Of a stretch of DNA of 64,000 nt, positions 20,800 through 31,593 are shown piece after piece. The number at the start of each line of letters is the position of its first letter. The stretch's first letter is position 1. The DNA is from Melieria omissa (taxonomy: Eukaryota > Arthropoda > Insecta > Diptera > Ulidiidae), in the NCBI GenBank assembly GCA_963971225.1, contig OZ020269.1, positions 37,345,264-37,409,263 of the forward strand, in the 5' to 3' direction. A model generated the notes under the pieces. The model saw nothing but the letters and a program-made list of their open reading frames with translations. It had not been told where the DNA came from and made no database searches. The translations under genes and the position numbers were made by a program.

Positions 20800-23078
20800 A
20801 CCGGCCATCTCCTGCCAGTCCGGACGTGCGCCTTGCTCCTTGCCGTCGACGATTTTTGCAAGATCCGCATCCTCACGCTGGTCTTTTTGTAGCCTCTCCG
20901 CAGACCACTCTTCCTCTGGCATAACGCTTACCAACCGGACGTCCAATATCTGTTCTTTGCTTTCGGCTCACGAGCACTGCCTGCATTCGACTTTGCACGG
21001 ACGGCGTGACAAGGCATCGGTATTTCCATGGCTACTGCCCTTGCGATGCTCTATCGTTTAGTCGTAACTCTGCAGTCGCTCGATCCACCGCGCCAATTGC
21101 CCTTCAGGATCTTTAAAGTTCAGGAGCGCAGGCGAAACCTTTGTCCATACAGATATTTGTGGAAGTGTTTTACGCAGTCCAATACCGCCAGCAGTTCTCT
21201 CCGTGTCACACAGTAGTTGCATTCCGGTTTCGATAGAACCCTACTGTAGTACGCTATCACTTGTTCCTGGCCGTCTATTATCTGTGATAGCACACCGCCA
21301 ATACTATTCCCGCTTGCATTTGTATCCAGCACAAACATCTCCCCAGGCACGGGGAAGGCCAGAGTTGGAGCACTGCACAGTTTTTCCTTCAGACGTGTAA
21401 AAGCCTGTTCCTGCTACTCGTTCCACTCGAAAGCTTGGCTCTTTTTCGTCAGTTTGTGCAAGCTGCTGGCTATGTTCGCGAATCGCGGAACAAATCGGCG
21501 GTAGTAAGTGCACAGGCCCAGGAAACTGCGGAGTTCGTGTAGATTGCGTGGCCGGGGCCACTCCTTCACCGCCGTGATTTTGCCTTCATCCGTATGTACT
21601 CCGCGGGCAGAAACTGTATGACCCAGATACTTGACCTCCTTTTGGAACAGCGAGCACTTCTTTGGGTTGAGTTTAAGCCCGGCTTCTCGTATCCGCGCGA
21701 ATACCTCCTTTAGCTTTCCCATGTGGTCGTCGAAGTTTTTACCCATCACGATTATGTCGTCGAGGTACACCAGACGCGTCCACCAATGCAGCCCTTTTAG
21801 CACGCGTTCCATTAGCCGCTCGAATGTTGCTGGTGCGTTGCAGAGTCCAAACGGCATGACGGTGAACTGCCACAAACCATCGCCAACACTGAAAGCCGTT
21901 TTCTCCTTGTCCTTGTCTGCAAGCTCTACCTGCTAATAGCCGCTGCGTAAGTCGATCGTGGAGAACCACTGCATGCCTGACAGTGTGTCCAGGGTGTCAT
22001 CGATCCGAGGTAGCGGATAACTGTCTTTCTTGGTCACATCATTGAGCTTCCGATAGTCCACACAAAACCGGGTACTGTCATCCTTTTTCTTGACTAGCAC
22101 GACCGGCGAGCACCAGGGGCCCGAAGAAGGCTCTATGATCTTTTCCTTCCGCATGTTTTCGACCAAATTTGTGACCTCTTCCCTCTTGGCCACAGGAACT
22201 CGTCTTGGCGGTTGGCGAATAGGTTTTGCACTTGCGGTGTCGATGTTGTGCTTCACTATGGCTGTTCTTCCGCCTGCTTCTGCCGCAAATATTGACCCAT
22301 AGTGCTGCAGGAAAGACCTCACCTTCTGTTTCTGCTTGGTCGTCAACTCGCTGCTCCACTGGTTCTCTTGCGGTATGGCGTCCAGGTTAAAACCGCCCTT
22401 CTTATTACCTCCAGGTGGGCTACTCTCGCAATTGACCACTGCTACAGCTTCCTTACACTCGCCAATTACCTCATCTTTCCCGACATATCTGGGTGCATTC
22501 AGGGGGTTCAGTATTCGGACTGGTATTCTGCCATTCTTAGGTTCCACTAATGTACGTCCGATGATGATGTTGTCGTGTCCTTGTTTCGGTGCTTCTACAA
22601 CCCACAGCCGACTCGTCCCATCGTCCTCGTCCACCTTTGTCCACACAACCGAATCAGAATTCGGTGGTATCCTCCTGTGTTGACACGATACAACTTTCCT
22701 TACCGCCACGCTTCGCTCATAGCCGGTGTGCAGCGGGAATTCAACGTTGGCATATCTCAGCACATTTTCCTTCAGGTCCAGCGTAAAACCGTGCCTAATC
22801 ATGAAATCCACGCCGATAATCACGTCGTCCATTATATCCGCGACGATGAACTCATGTTCCAGGCTGCTGGTGCCGATAGCAATTGTTTTTGTAACTTTTC
22901 CTCTTACCGGCGCGCGCTCGCCTGTCGCAGTCCGCAGCTGTATGCCATGCAGCGGTTCGCAGCTCTTGAGCAGCTTCCTTTTTATGATCGAATATGACGC
23001 TCCAGTATCCAGTGTCAACACGAACCACTTTCCATCTATCCTTCCTTCAATTGTCAAGCTGCTGGGCTGTCGTTTCAC
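20800..23078 (-). pseudogene. gypsy copy 2 protease-RT-RNase H
   Basis: The protease motif L-T-L-D-T-G-A-S-Y sits near the start. RT carries the N-terminal blocks (P-L-P-R-I-D-D-T-L and [10 protein letters not shown]) and, after a TAG near 21934, F-G-L-C-N-A-P-A-T-F with the catalytic Y-L-D-D-I-I. RNase H shows V-L-D-T-N-A-S and the R-E-L-L-A-V block. The linker E-E-E-W-S-A-E-R-L leads to integrase. Several stops or shifts separate the pieces, so it is inactive as read. Confidence 0.88.
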
Positions 23079-23179
23079 CTGTGAGACAAGGACGGTGGGG
23101 CGGCAGATTGTGGGGATCAGCTCACGCTCCTTTGGGCTGACCCGTTTTAGTTTAACGACTCGCCATCCTCAGCCCTGCG

Positions 23180-23957
23180 CTTGTTGGCTGGGCCTCGATT
23201 GTCACTTGTCAAAAACAACTTTAGAGGAGACCACCCATGGCCTGCCCGGTATCTCAGAGCTTATGGCCTGGATCGGAATGTCGTTGTCCAACTGAATCTG
23301 GCGTATCCTTGCAGGTGCAACCGAGTGCTCCCAATCCATGTCGCCTCATATGCCATCGCGCTGGTCACCGTTTCCTTAAATGTTGGCTTGCCCATCATCA
23401 ACGCACTGCGACATGTTTCTGGATCATGAAGACCTTCAATAAACGACTCAATCTTCATTCTCTCGAGATCATCAGCACCAAATTTTTGGGTAGCACAACT
23501 GTACGAGCCGCTCAATGTCTGCTGCATATGTCTGCAGCGCCTCGTTGGCTCTTTGCTTGCGGTTCTTCAGCTCACAGTAGTATAGCGCATGGTTGTGCTC
23601 GTCGCTATACTTCGCTGCTAACGCTCTCATGATGGCACCGTAATCAGCCGCAGGACCTTTCAGCGCCAGTGCCAACCTCCGACCTTTCCTGATATCTGTC
23701 CACTGATTTTCCAAAGCAGCCAAGTCGACTTGCAATTTAAATGTATCGAACGGTGCAGCACCATCATAAGTAGGCACTTCTGTTCTGGCAGCAAAACCGT
23801 CCTCAACTGAGGGAAAAACCGTCCTCCAGACTGTCAACTCGTTTGTTCAAGGACTCATCCAGGTTGTCAACTCGTCTGTTCAGGGATTCACCCATTTCGT
23901 CAACTCGTTTGTCCCAATTGTCTATTCGCGTCTCGAGATGCTCAACTTTCAAGTTTC
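23180..23957 (-). pseudogene. gypsy copy 2 gag, C-terminal part
   Basis: It matches copy 1 gag from the heptad coiled coil (N-K-R-V-D-S-L) through E-V-P-T-Y-D-G and Y-Y-C-E-L-K-N-R-K to the region before protease. Broken by shifts near 23480 and 23820. The SAP domain is absent because of the junction at 23957. Confidence 0.8.
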
Positions 23958-23969
23958 AGAAAATTTCTG

Positions 23970-24955
23970 CGCGCTTGGAGCAGAAAGTGGAGGAAATCTC
24001 AGACAGGTCTAATGGGAAAGTCTAGCACCTGGAGGCGCGGGTAGAGCACTTGGATAAACGAGTCGACGACCTGGATGATTCCCTGAACAAACATGTTGAC
24101 GATCTTGATGATTCCCTGAACAAACGAGTTGATAGTCTGGAAGACTTGATGAACAGAAAAGTCGACGAGCGGCTTAGAGAGGTACAGCTGCGAGCAAGGT
24201 CGCAGTCAGTTGAGGAAAGTGTTGCCATAGAAGTGCGTACCTATGATGGTACTACGTCGTTTGACACATTCAAACTACAATTCCAGATGGCTGCTTTGGA
24301 GAGTCAGTGGACCAATGTTAGGAAAGGGCGGAGGCTGATACTGGCTCTAAGAGGTCCTGCGGCTGAGGTAATAAAAAAGTTCCGGAAGGTTTGAGAGGTG
24401 ATTACGAGACCGTCATAAGGGCACTGGCAGCCAGATACAGTGACGAGCACAACGGAATGCTGTATTATTGCGAGCTGAAGAACCGCAGGCTCGTACAGTT
24501 GTGCTACCCGAAATTCGGCGCTGATTATCTCGAGAGGATGAAGATTGAGGCGTTTATTGAAGGTCTTCATGACACGGAGACACGACGCAGTGCATTGGTG
24601 ATGGGCAAGCCGACATTCCGTGAGACGGTGACAAGCGCATTGACGTATGAGGCGGCCTGGAGGGGAAGTTTTCGACATTCATCTGCGGAGATGCCTGGAT
24701 TCCAATCTGGACGTGTCACGCAAAGCCAGACAGTGAGCTCAAAAGCACCAGCGGGGCTGCGGGTAGTATCATCTAGAGCCAGTTGCTGGCGATGTGGCAA
24801 GCACATATCCACATATCACGAGACTGCCATCTGCGAGAAAAGCGTTCCGGACAACAGACGTCGCCAAGAAGGGCTGACGCTCTGCCACACAATTCGTGCA
24901 AAACCGAGCGCAGGCATAATTCGCAAGCCGGAAACGAGGGACAAATTGTGGATGT
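23970..24955 (+). pseudogene. gypsy copy 3 gag remnant
   Basis: Three D-D-L-D-D-S-L-N-K heptad units, E-V-R-T-Y-D-G-T-T, then, after a shift at the A run near 24375, the capsid-like region and a damaged CCHC knuckle (C-W-R-C-G-K followed by H-I-S-T). About 50 bases of the copy 1 sequence around A-N-E-A-L-Q-T-Y-A-A-D are missing after N-R-R. Confidence 0.8.
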
Positions 24956-24959
24956 TGTG

Positions 24960-25915
24960 GAAGGCAAGGAGCAAAGCGCACGTCCAGACTGGCATGAGAT
25001 GGCCGGTGAAAGCCCGATCGCTAAGGCTTACTGGGCACAGTGGCAATGTCTGCGGCTGAAGGGAGGGTGCCTGCATCGCGAATGGGAGAGCGAGGATGGT
25101 CGGACCAGCAACTCCTTAATGGTAGTCCCGAAATGCAGAATCAACGAGGTCATCGAGGCATACCATAACGACTCCAGTGGAGGGCACCTAGGCATCACCA
25201 AAACCGTCGCTAAAATAAAAAGACGATTGTACTGGGTAGAATGTCAGGAGTCTGTAGCCGAATGGATTAAGAGCTGCGGCCGATGTTCAGCCGCGAAAGG
25301 GCCGACAAGAAAATCTCGAGGCCGCATGCAGCAGTACAACGTGGGAGCGCCCTTCGAGCGGATTGCTATGGACGTCGCCGGCCCATTCCCAACTAGCAGT
25401 CAAGGCAACAAATATGTGCTGGTGGTAATGGATTACTTCAGCAAATGGCCCGAAGTGTACCCTATTCCTAACCAGGAGGCCACTACGATCTCGGGAAAGC
25501 TGGTAAACAACTGGGTAGCCAGGTTCGGAGTTCCGTTGGAGTTGCACTCAGATCAAGGCCGGAATTTCGAGTCTGCGGTATTCAAGGAAGTGTGTGAGCT
25601 ACTGGGGATAAAGAAAACGCGTACCACTCCTTTGCACCCACAGTCCGACGGCATGGTGGAACGCTTTAACCGGACACTGGAAGAATACCTGCGGAAAGTG
25701 GTAGGCAGGAATCAAAAGGATTGGGACACGCATATCCCCCTGTTCCTGATGTCGTATAGGTCAGCCCCGCACGACACGACATCACTCACTCCAGCCCGAG
25801 CAGTGTTCGGCACAGAGTTGCGGTTACCCGCTGACTTGAAGTTCGGGGTAGTCAGCACGACGGGAGGCGCTAAGACGGAGTACGTGGTCAAGAAGCGGGC
25901 GGAACTGGAGGAGGA
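24960..25915 (+). pseudogene. gypsy copy 3 integrase, C-terminally truncated
   Basis: Open from the linker through the zinc module and the complete D-D-E core, with CAG where the other copies have TAG. It stops aligning after the E-L-E-E codons. It lacks the G-P-Y module and a stop of its own. Confidence 0.85.
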
Positions 25916-26057
25916 GGAATTTTATTTAATCCTTTTAATTTCTGTCTGAGAACGTTGGTCAACATTGTTCGGTGTGACATATAGGCTGTCTTCTTAAACG
26001 TCAGTTGCTTTGCAACAGTGTAAAGCATCATGTTCGTAAACCAAAAATGCAACAGTG

Positions 26058-26360
26058 TTACAAGGCATAGTGTTCGTGAACGCATCCAATGATCAATCGA
26101 TTGCATCGGCATCGCAAACTGCGTATCATTATTATCGACGATGCATTGACATGAATTTCGCTGTTAACAGTTTCATTTCTGGAATTGGTTTGACTTTCAG
26201 TATATTCGAAATTCAATTCTCCAGGACCTTCGGAACTTGTTATTATATTATGAAGAATCATACAAGAAATTATTATATGCTTAACTATTTTCATGTTTTT
26301 TACGTCAATGGAACTTAAGATTCTAAATTTATTTTAAAATGCCAAAGACCTGCTCGACGC
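26058..26360 (-). pseudogene. PIF/Harbinger transposase C-terminal relic
   Basis: Broken frames give V-E-Q-V-F-G-I-L-K, then K-F-R-I-L-S-S-I-D-V and then I-V-K-H-I-I-I-S-C-M-I-L-H-N. This is the end of the Harbinger DDE domain, where the last acidic residue lies in the E-Q-x-F-G block. At least one shift separates the pieces. No terminal repeats are resolved. Confidence 0.7.
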
Positions 26361-26541
26361 ATACTCACTTATTACTCAAAATAGTATTGAAAGTTTGCAA
26401 TATTAATATTGTTTCGCAGTTCATTTTCGCTTTTGCTGTGCGTCCATTTTGCAGTATTTGCTTGCATCAGAACCATTCGTAAACAAAGCAGTGCAACACA
26501 TAAATGTATGCAATATATCACGACTGCATACCTAATTGGCA

Positions 26542-26940
26542 TCACGACAGTAGTGATAGAGCATCACTGCTTAGCATAGGGATGTTTAAGAAGACAGCCA
26601 TACTACTTACTGAAACTGTGAAACCATTAGTATTTCTGAGAAACATTATATTAGACATACATTTAGTCAGTTTGAATATTTCGTAGTTCCATTCCATTGA
26701 TGGGTGTAGCTCTTTTCTCATACTACCTTGATCAAAAAGTTCCCCGAATTCACTCTCGAAAATACAATTATAAGAATTGTTGTTGAAATTTATGTTGTTA
26801 TGTTTATGAGTCGATAGTTGTCGAGTGATATGTGTACCGTGTTTAGTTAATGATACCATTCTGGGACGTTGTTGCAAATTTCTGAGTGTCGAGTCCACCC
26901 AAAACGCCAATACACTCGTAGTTGTTTTTCCAGTTACCAT
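26542..26940 (-). CDS. Orphan 132-codon open frame
   Basis: It starts M-V-T-G-K-T-T-T-S and contains an asparagine-rich stretch (N-N-I-N-F-N-N-N-S-Y-N). I recognise no domain. It lies upstream of the Harbinger relic on the same strand, so a second Harbinger protein is possible but nothing in the residues shows it. Confidence 0.2.
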   Translation of the reverse strand: MVTGKTTTSVLAFWVDSTLRNLQQRPRMVSLTKHGTHITRQLSTHKHNNINFNNNSYNCIFESEFGELFDQGSMRKELHPSMEWNYEIFKLTKCMSNIMFLRNTNGFTVSVSSMAVFLNIPMLSSDALSLLS

Positions 26941-27357
26941 CGCTGCAAATAATCATCCCAGTTTTCGTATTGTGTTGATTTGTTCGTTCATTATTAGTAC
27001 AGTGGGTGGTCAAGCAATTACCACGCTTACGAAATATTTAAATTTTCATGTTTAAGTGGATGTAAGACGTACTAAAATAGTTCTCAAACGCTTTTTGTTT
27101 TCTTGTTTGCTTAGCTTGTTTGTCCCACAGTATTTCTAATGGTATTTGTGAGGTTATGTGCCGTGGGTGAGCACGATAACGGGACTTTGTTAGCAGCAGT
27201 ATTAAATTGAACATTTGTTGCAAATCTGTAATAGTGAGGTGTGCATTCGAATTGTGAAATCATAATGTGAAAATCGTGAATTTTTGGGAATAAAATAAAA
27301 AGAAAAACGATATATTGAAAAATACTCACATTAAGGCTGAGTAATTATTGTTTTAAG
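26941..27357. other. Unassigned stretch
   Basis: AT-rich sequence with only short overlapping frames on the minus strand. I see no conserved motif or terminal repeat. Confidence 0.3.
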
Positions 27358-27359
27358 TA

Positions 27360-28878
27360 CACCTATACCTCACTTTGCGTCATGGTTACGTTCCAAAAAA
27401 GCACGACGCAAATTAAAACGACGCAAAGTGCATTATTATTTTCTATAGCAAACCATGTTAAGATCGAAGATAGGTTCCAGGGTTACGAAAATACTACTTT
27501 TAAAAAGAAAATTGGACAAAGTAAACATTAAAAAAAAAATATTTACAATTTTATTACATACATACAAAAAACAAAAAAAAACAAATTCAATTAAAACAAA
27601 ATTAAATTTTCAATTAATTTATAAGAACAAAATAAAAATTAATCACTGTCTGATGAGTCCATAGGTGCTGTTGTCGTAAGTCGGCTTTCTTTCACAAAAG
27701 TTAGAAAGGGAATCCCCGAGTTTTGATGGCATGGCGCAATTAGAAACAAAAGTCGTGTCATCTTTTAGAAAAAAAAAGAAAATAAAAAAAAATTTAAGAC
27801 TCGAACCCAAAACAACGCAACTTCGAAAATCTAACGACGCACAGTGAAAATTAGTAAGGGAGAGGGCTGGGGTGTGAACCGGGTTTTGTTTTTTGGCTCT
27901 AACTTTTCACAGAATAAAGATATCGAAAAATCGAAGATACCGTTGGAAAGGTAAATATAACGCGCAAATTTGTTATGAAGACGTCCTCTACGTCCAATTT
28001 TCTAAGGATATGATTTTTCGCTTTTCCAAAAAAGTGGCTGGGTTGTGAACCATCTGGCAAATCGAAATTAAAGTCAAAAAATACAAAGAAAACACCCATA
28101 ATTTTGAAATAAGTTGAAAATTTATTTAATCAGGAAGGCTCAAGACGTGAAAAAAGGTTATAATGACGCCACTTAGGCCAAAAAATCGCAATGAATGCAA
28201 GTGCTCAATATTTGTTTTTTTTTTCATCCTAATCGGTGTCGCAATGTTTGCATATGAAATACGAACGCGTTCTCGCATGGGCCCACTTCAAGTGAACTCA
28301 CCGAAATCGAGTGAAATTACATAAAATTACTTTATTTTAATAAATCCGGCGATATTTGACCGTCTTAGTGCAAATGTAGTCCGAAAAACAGGTGGTTCAT
28401 AAACCAGCCCCCACAGTGGTTCACAGCTCAACCACGATGTCATTTTGTAAACTTTTAAAATAACGACACTTTCAATCATATTTCAACATAAACAAATATT
28501 GGATCGTAAAATAGAATCAATACCCTAAATAAATATGTGTTACACTTATATTTTTGCAATAACTTCAGTCACTTGGATAGCACTTTAAAAAAAGCAAAAA
28601 AAATTTTCGCAGTCGATTTTCAAACACGATGTCTTTCAAACTCGATTGCTGCCACAAGCAATACGTGTTTGTACTTCGGTGTGACCACAAAAGCAGAGTC
28701 ATATCATAAGACAAACTTGACAGTTGAAAGATTGGCGATATGTCAATTAGGGAAAGAAAAAACAGTAATGGTTCACAACCCAGCCTGGTTCACAACCCAG
28801 CCCTCTCCCTTACTAATTCAGCAGCGACGCAACTTCGAAAAAACGCAAAACGAAACGACGCAAAGCGAGGTATTGGTG
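27360..28878. mobile_element. Tigger-like TIR element
   Basis: Ends CACCTATACCTCACTTTGCG and the complement of CACCAATACCTCGCTTTGCG, flanked by TA at 27358-27359 and 28879-28880. The style (C-A-x-x-x-A-T-A-C-C-T-C) resembles Tigger/pogo ends. No transposase is left. The interior holds the foldback at 27851-28817. Confidence 0.8.
27851..28817. mobile_element. Foldback element with internal GTTCACAACCCAGC repeats
   Basis: Inverted ends TTAGTAAGGGAGAGGGCTGG and their complement. Additional copies of a GGTTCACAACCCAGCC-like motif, in both directions, occur near 28036, 28393, 28418, 28770 and 28788. No coding potential. The target duplication is ambiguous because the flank itself is nearly palindromic (TTAGTAA and TTACTAA). 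Confidence 0.7.
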
Positions 28879-28899
28879 TAGTTTGCAACGGAGTATTAA

Positions 28900-30891
28900 C
28901 CCTCTAAAGACCAATTTTTGTATTCCAATAATAAATTCACTTTAGGGTAATTTTCGTGTTCTGGACACGAATCTGAAACTAATTTTTCAGCTGTGCTTCG
29001 GAAAAAGTTGTTATGTGTGTTTAAAGTTAACCCGCCTCTAGGCGGTCATTACTGCTTAGTGGATAAAAAATAAAATGAAACGAAGAGTGTTGGTTTTTAG
29101 TTTATTTATTTCAAACAGTGAATTTTTTTGTAATTTATTGAGAAAAAAGTATAAATGTTTAGGTTTGTTAAATTAAATTAGGGAAAAGCTTATTTTACAT
29201 GGTTTTTCAAAAAAAAAAATTCCTTTTAAGTTGCAAGTACAAATGAATAGTGCATTTTTTTCACATAGTTTGAGTTTCTCCCTTACAACCGGGTGTTTTC
29301 CAAGTTTTTTCCCCGATCAATCAAGCATAACTGGAAAATGTTCATACCCATCATATTGAATATCTTTTGATGGGCGGGTCGACTTTTGACCAACGTCAAG
29401 TTGATGCCAACGATGGTCTTCCAAGGGGGCGTTTTTCCTTATATCCATATTTACATAAAACGTCAGCCACCTCTGAGCGAAATTTAGCAATGTCTGAATT
29501 CAACAAAGTGGTAAAATAACGAATGCTTGGGCTGTTAGTTTTGACTCGAATGTGGTATCTGCCAAGTTACCCATCCATTAAGTCTACACCTCCAATGTGC
29601 TGGTTACATTCACGGATTGTATATTACTTACTTACGCATTTCTCCGACATTTGTAACGAACTTTGTGTTGACGTCTTCTTGGTGTGCTCGAAGATTTGTC
29701 TGTTCTGCTAGTAAAGTATAAAGCTCGTTTGTATAAAAATATGAAAAGCATTGGAATGGTGCTTGCAACAAATCAAAGTTGTTCGGCAATTTGTTATTCC
29801 CTCGAAACACAACTTTATTTTTGTGGAGCTGCATATCCTTGTTCTTCCAAGTGATTATTTGAATACAGTGTTGTCATGCTTCAAATCAGCTAACCCTAAA
29901 GAAGAATATTAGAATTATTTTTTTTAAAATACAGTTTCATTAACCGGAGCCAGTAAAGCCACCATTATTTGGAAATGATTCTGGTCCAGTATCATCATGT
30001 TCAGGTAATGGTGATCGTGGTCGCCTTAACTGTCGTGCCTTTCGCAATTCCTTACGAATTTCAGCATTAGGCCGCGCAATTTGTAATGTTTGGTTATCAC
30101 TACCAGTAATAGGCGAAGCCCCACCTAACTGCACTAGTGATGGCGATGCAGATTTTGCAATCCCATCGAATTCACTTAAGTTGCTGATATTTAGCGATAA
30201 ATCAATGGTTTTAGAAACAAAATCCGCTGAATGAGTTTGAACCATTTCCCCCACATACTCCTCAATTTGTACCTCATCTTCCAACGATAGATCGCGAACA
30301 GAGTCATCGTCAAAATCATCGCTGATTCCATCTTCGTCCGTACTCAGTTCCTCATCAGTTATGGAATTCATGACCCTTTCAATGTCTTAATCCTCCAATG
30401 CAGACATTTTGCACCTTATACTTTCCATTTTTGAATGAAAAATGACGAAAATCCGTTTTATTGCTAATATTTAGCATACACAATAAAACGAGTAGAAGTA
30501 CGAAATAAATATCTACGCACCGCGAATGCCCGCATACAGGCGGTCTTCACTCAGGTCCGTATATTACTCACTGCATTACAAATATTTCAAAAGTAACAGA
30601 ACAATAAGAAAATATATATTATTTGCTACTTACTAATATTTTTTTAACTCCACCTGATCAACGAAAGTATTTATTTTTAATTTTTGAATTTCACTGTATT
30701 CACGAAATTTTGAATTAAACTGAAAATAACTTCGCACAGGAAAAAAGTAACGGTTTCAAATCAAAAGCTTAAACTACATTACACATATTTTAAACAAGTT
30801 TGTTAAAAATTGGAACATAACGGTGCTTAATTCTATTGTTTTTTTTAGTTTTGCTATTGCCCGCCTGTAGGCGGTCTTGGACGTTAGAGGG
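28900..30891 (-). mobile_element. piggyBac-family transposon, decayed
   Basis: TTAA at 28896-28899 and 30892-30895. The ends CCCTCTAAAGACC and CCCTCTAACGTCC are inverted. Short palindromes CCGCCTNTAGGCGG lie just inside each end (near 29033 and 30870) with a related one near 30528. It contains transposase pieces on the minus strand with an internal deletion. Confidence 0.88.
29200..30371 (-). pseudogene. piggyBac transposase, internally deleted
   Basis: The N-terminal part (30371-29940) is acidic (D-E-E-L-S-T-D-E-D-G) with a basic tail. 29834-29628 gives F-S-Y-F-Y-T-N-E-L-Y-T-L-L-A-E-Q-T-N-L, the conserved block before the first catalytic Asp. It then jumps to H-I-G-G-V-D-L-M-D-G and R-Y-H-I-R-V-K-T near 29600-29530, the block around the last catalytic Asp. 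Traces of a C-terminal Cys-rich region run to about 29220. The core between the first and third acidic residues is gone. Confidence 0.8.
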
Positions 30892-30895
30892 TTAA

Positions 30896-31590
30896 ACAGA
30901 TTTCTGTTTTTTAAGGATGATGCAAAAAACTGTACAATTCACTTTAAAAATATCTTCTTATTTGTTCTAAATAAAGATATCATTGAATTCAAAAAATAAC
31001 ATTCTAAGAGTTTGTTTTAAACATAAGAAGCGTTTGATTGCTTGAAGCGTGCTAATTGCTTGAAAACCCACTGTAGGTATCCGATTTATATGCAGGATAT
31101 GCGGATTACTATGCAAAAATATGCAAAATATGCGAACATATGCAAATATGCAGTGCATATGTTAGCTCATTCTTAATATTTATCAATAAAAATAGTTTCT
31201 GTATTGGTCCCGTTCAAATCGAAATCTCTAAAAAAATATGCATTTGCATATAATTCCGATCCATAATTATTAGTATTGGAGTGCAATTATCCTTTATTGG
31301 TTTGTGTGACATGTACTTCTTTGCTTTTATTACTACTAGTTCACATCTTTTGAAATCACTGCGTTGTGTTGTCAAGTAAATAATCGATGAAAGGTTATCT
31401 CCCGCGTGTTGGCTCGATAAAAAGGACACGCATACATATCAAATTAAAGTTATATATTTCTAAGAAAATGTACTTCTTTAAGTGAGTAAAGTGGTTTCGT
31501 TTAGAATCGCTTTCTCAACACCGCTACGGTACCAGCGTTCATGAAAAGAGACCGGCTCAAACAGAAGTTCCAAATGTCGTTCTAGGCGTT
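30896..31590. other. Downstream flank of the odorant receptor gene, no gene
   Basis: It contains a cluster of ATATGCA repeats at 31088-31165 and a 71-codon minus frame at 31214-31429 that I could not assign. Otherwise AT-rich. Confidence 0.3.
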
Positions 31591-31593
31591 AAA

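Larger units (their letters stand above)
19082..23957 (-). mobile_element. Ty3/gypsy element copy 2, nearly full coding set
   Basis: Minus-strand copy with its 3' LTR at 19082-19568, then integrase, RNase H, RT, protease and the 3' part of gag. It ends abruptly in the gag coiled coil at about 23957, where a plus-strand copy begins. The 5' LTR is missing. Confidence 0.9.
23958..25915 (+). mobile_element. Ty3/gypsy element copy 3, truncated at both ends
   Basis: It begins inside the gag coiled coil and ends in integrase before the G-P-Y module. No LTR. It shares with copy 1 the jump from the gag knuckle region to the pre-integrase linker and has lost a further stretch of about 90 bp there. The 3' break is at G-A-G-G-A-G-G-A-G near 25912. 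Confidence 0.88.

Noticed and set aside
19421..23632. Many plus-strand frames over the minus-strand gypsy copy
   Set aside because: They are antisense shadows of integrase, RT and gag coding sequence.
31214..31429. 71-codon minus-strand frame with S-F-L-S-S-Q and E-L-V-V-I-K-A-K-K-Y, reminiscent of a hAT dimerisation block
   Set aside because: The similarity is too weak and lacks the other conserved positions. No terminal repeats nearby.
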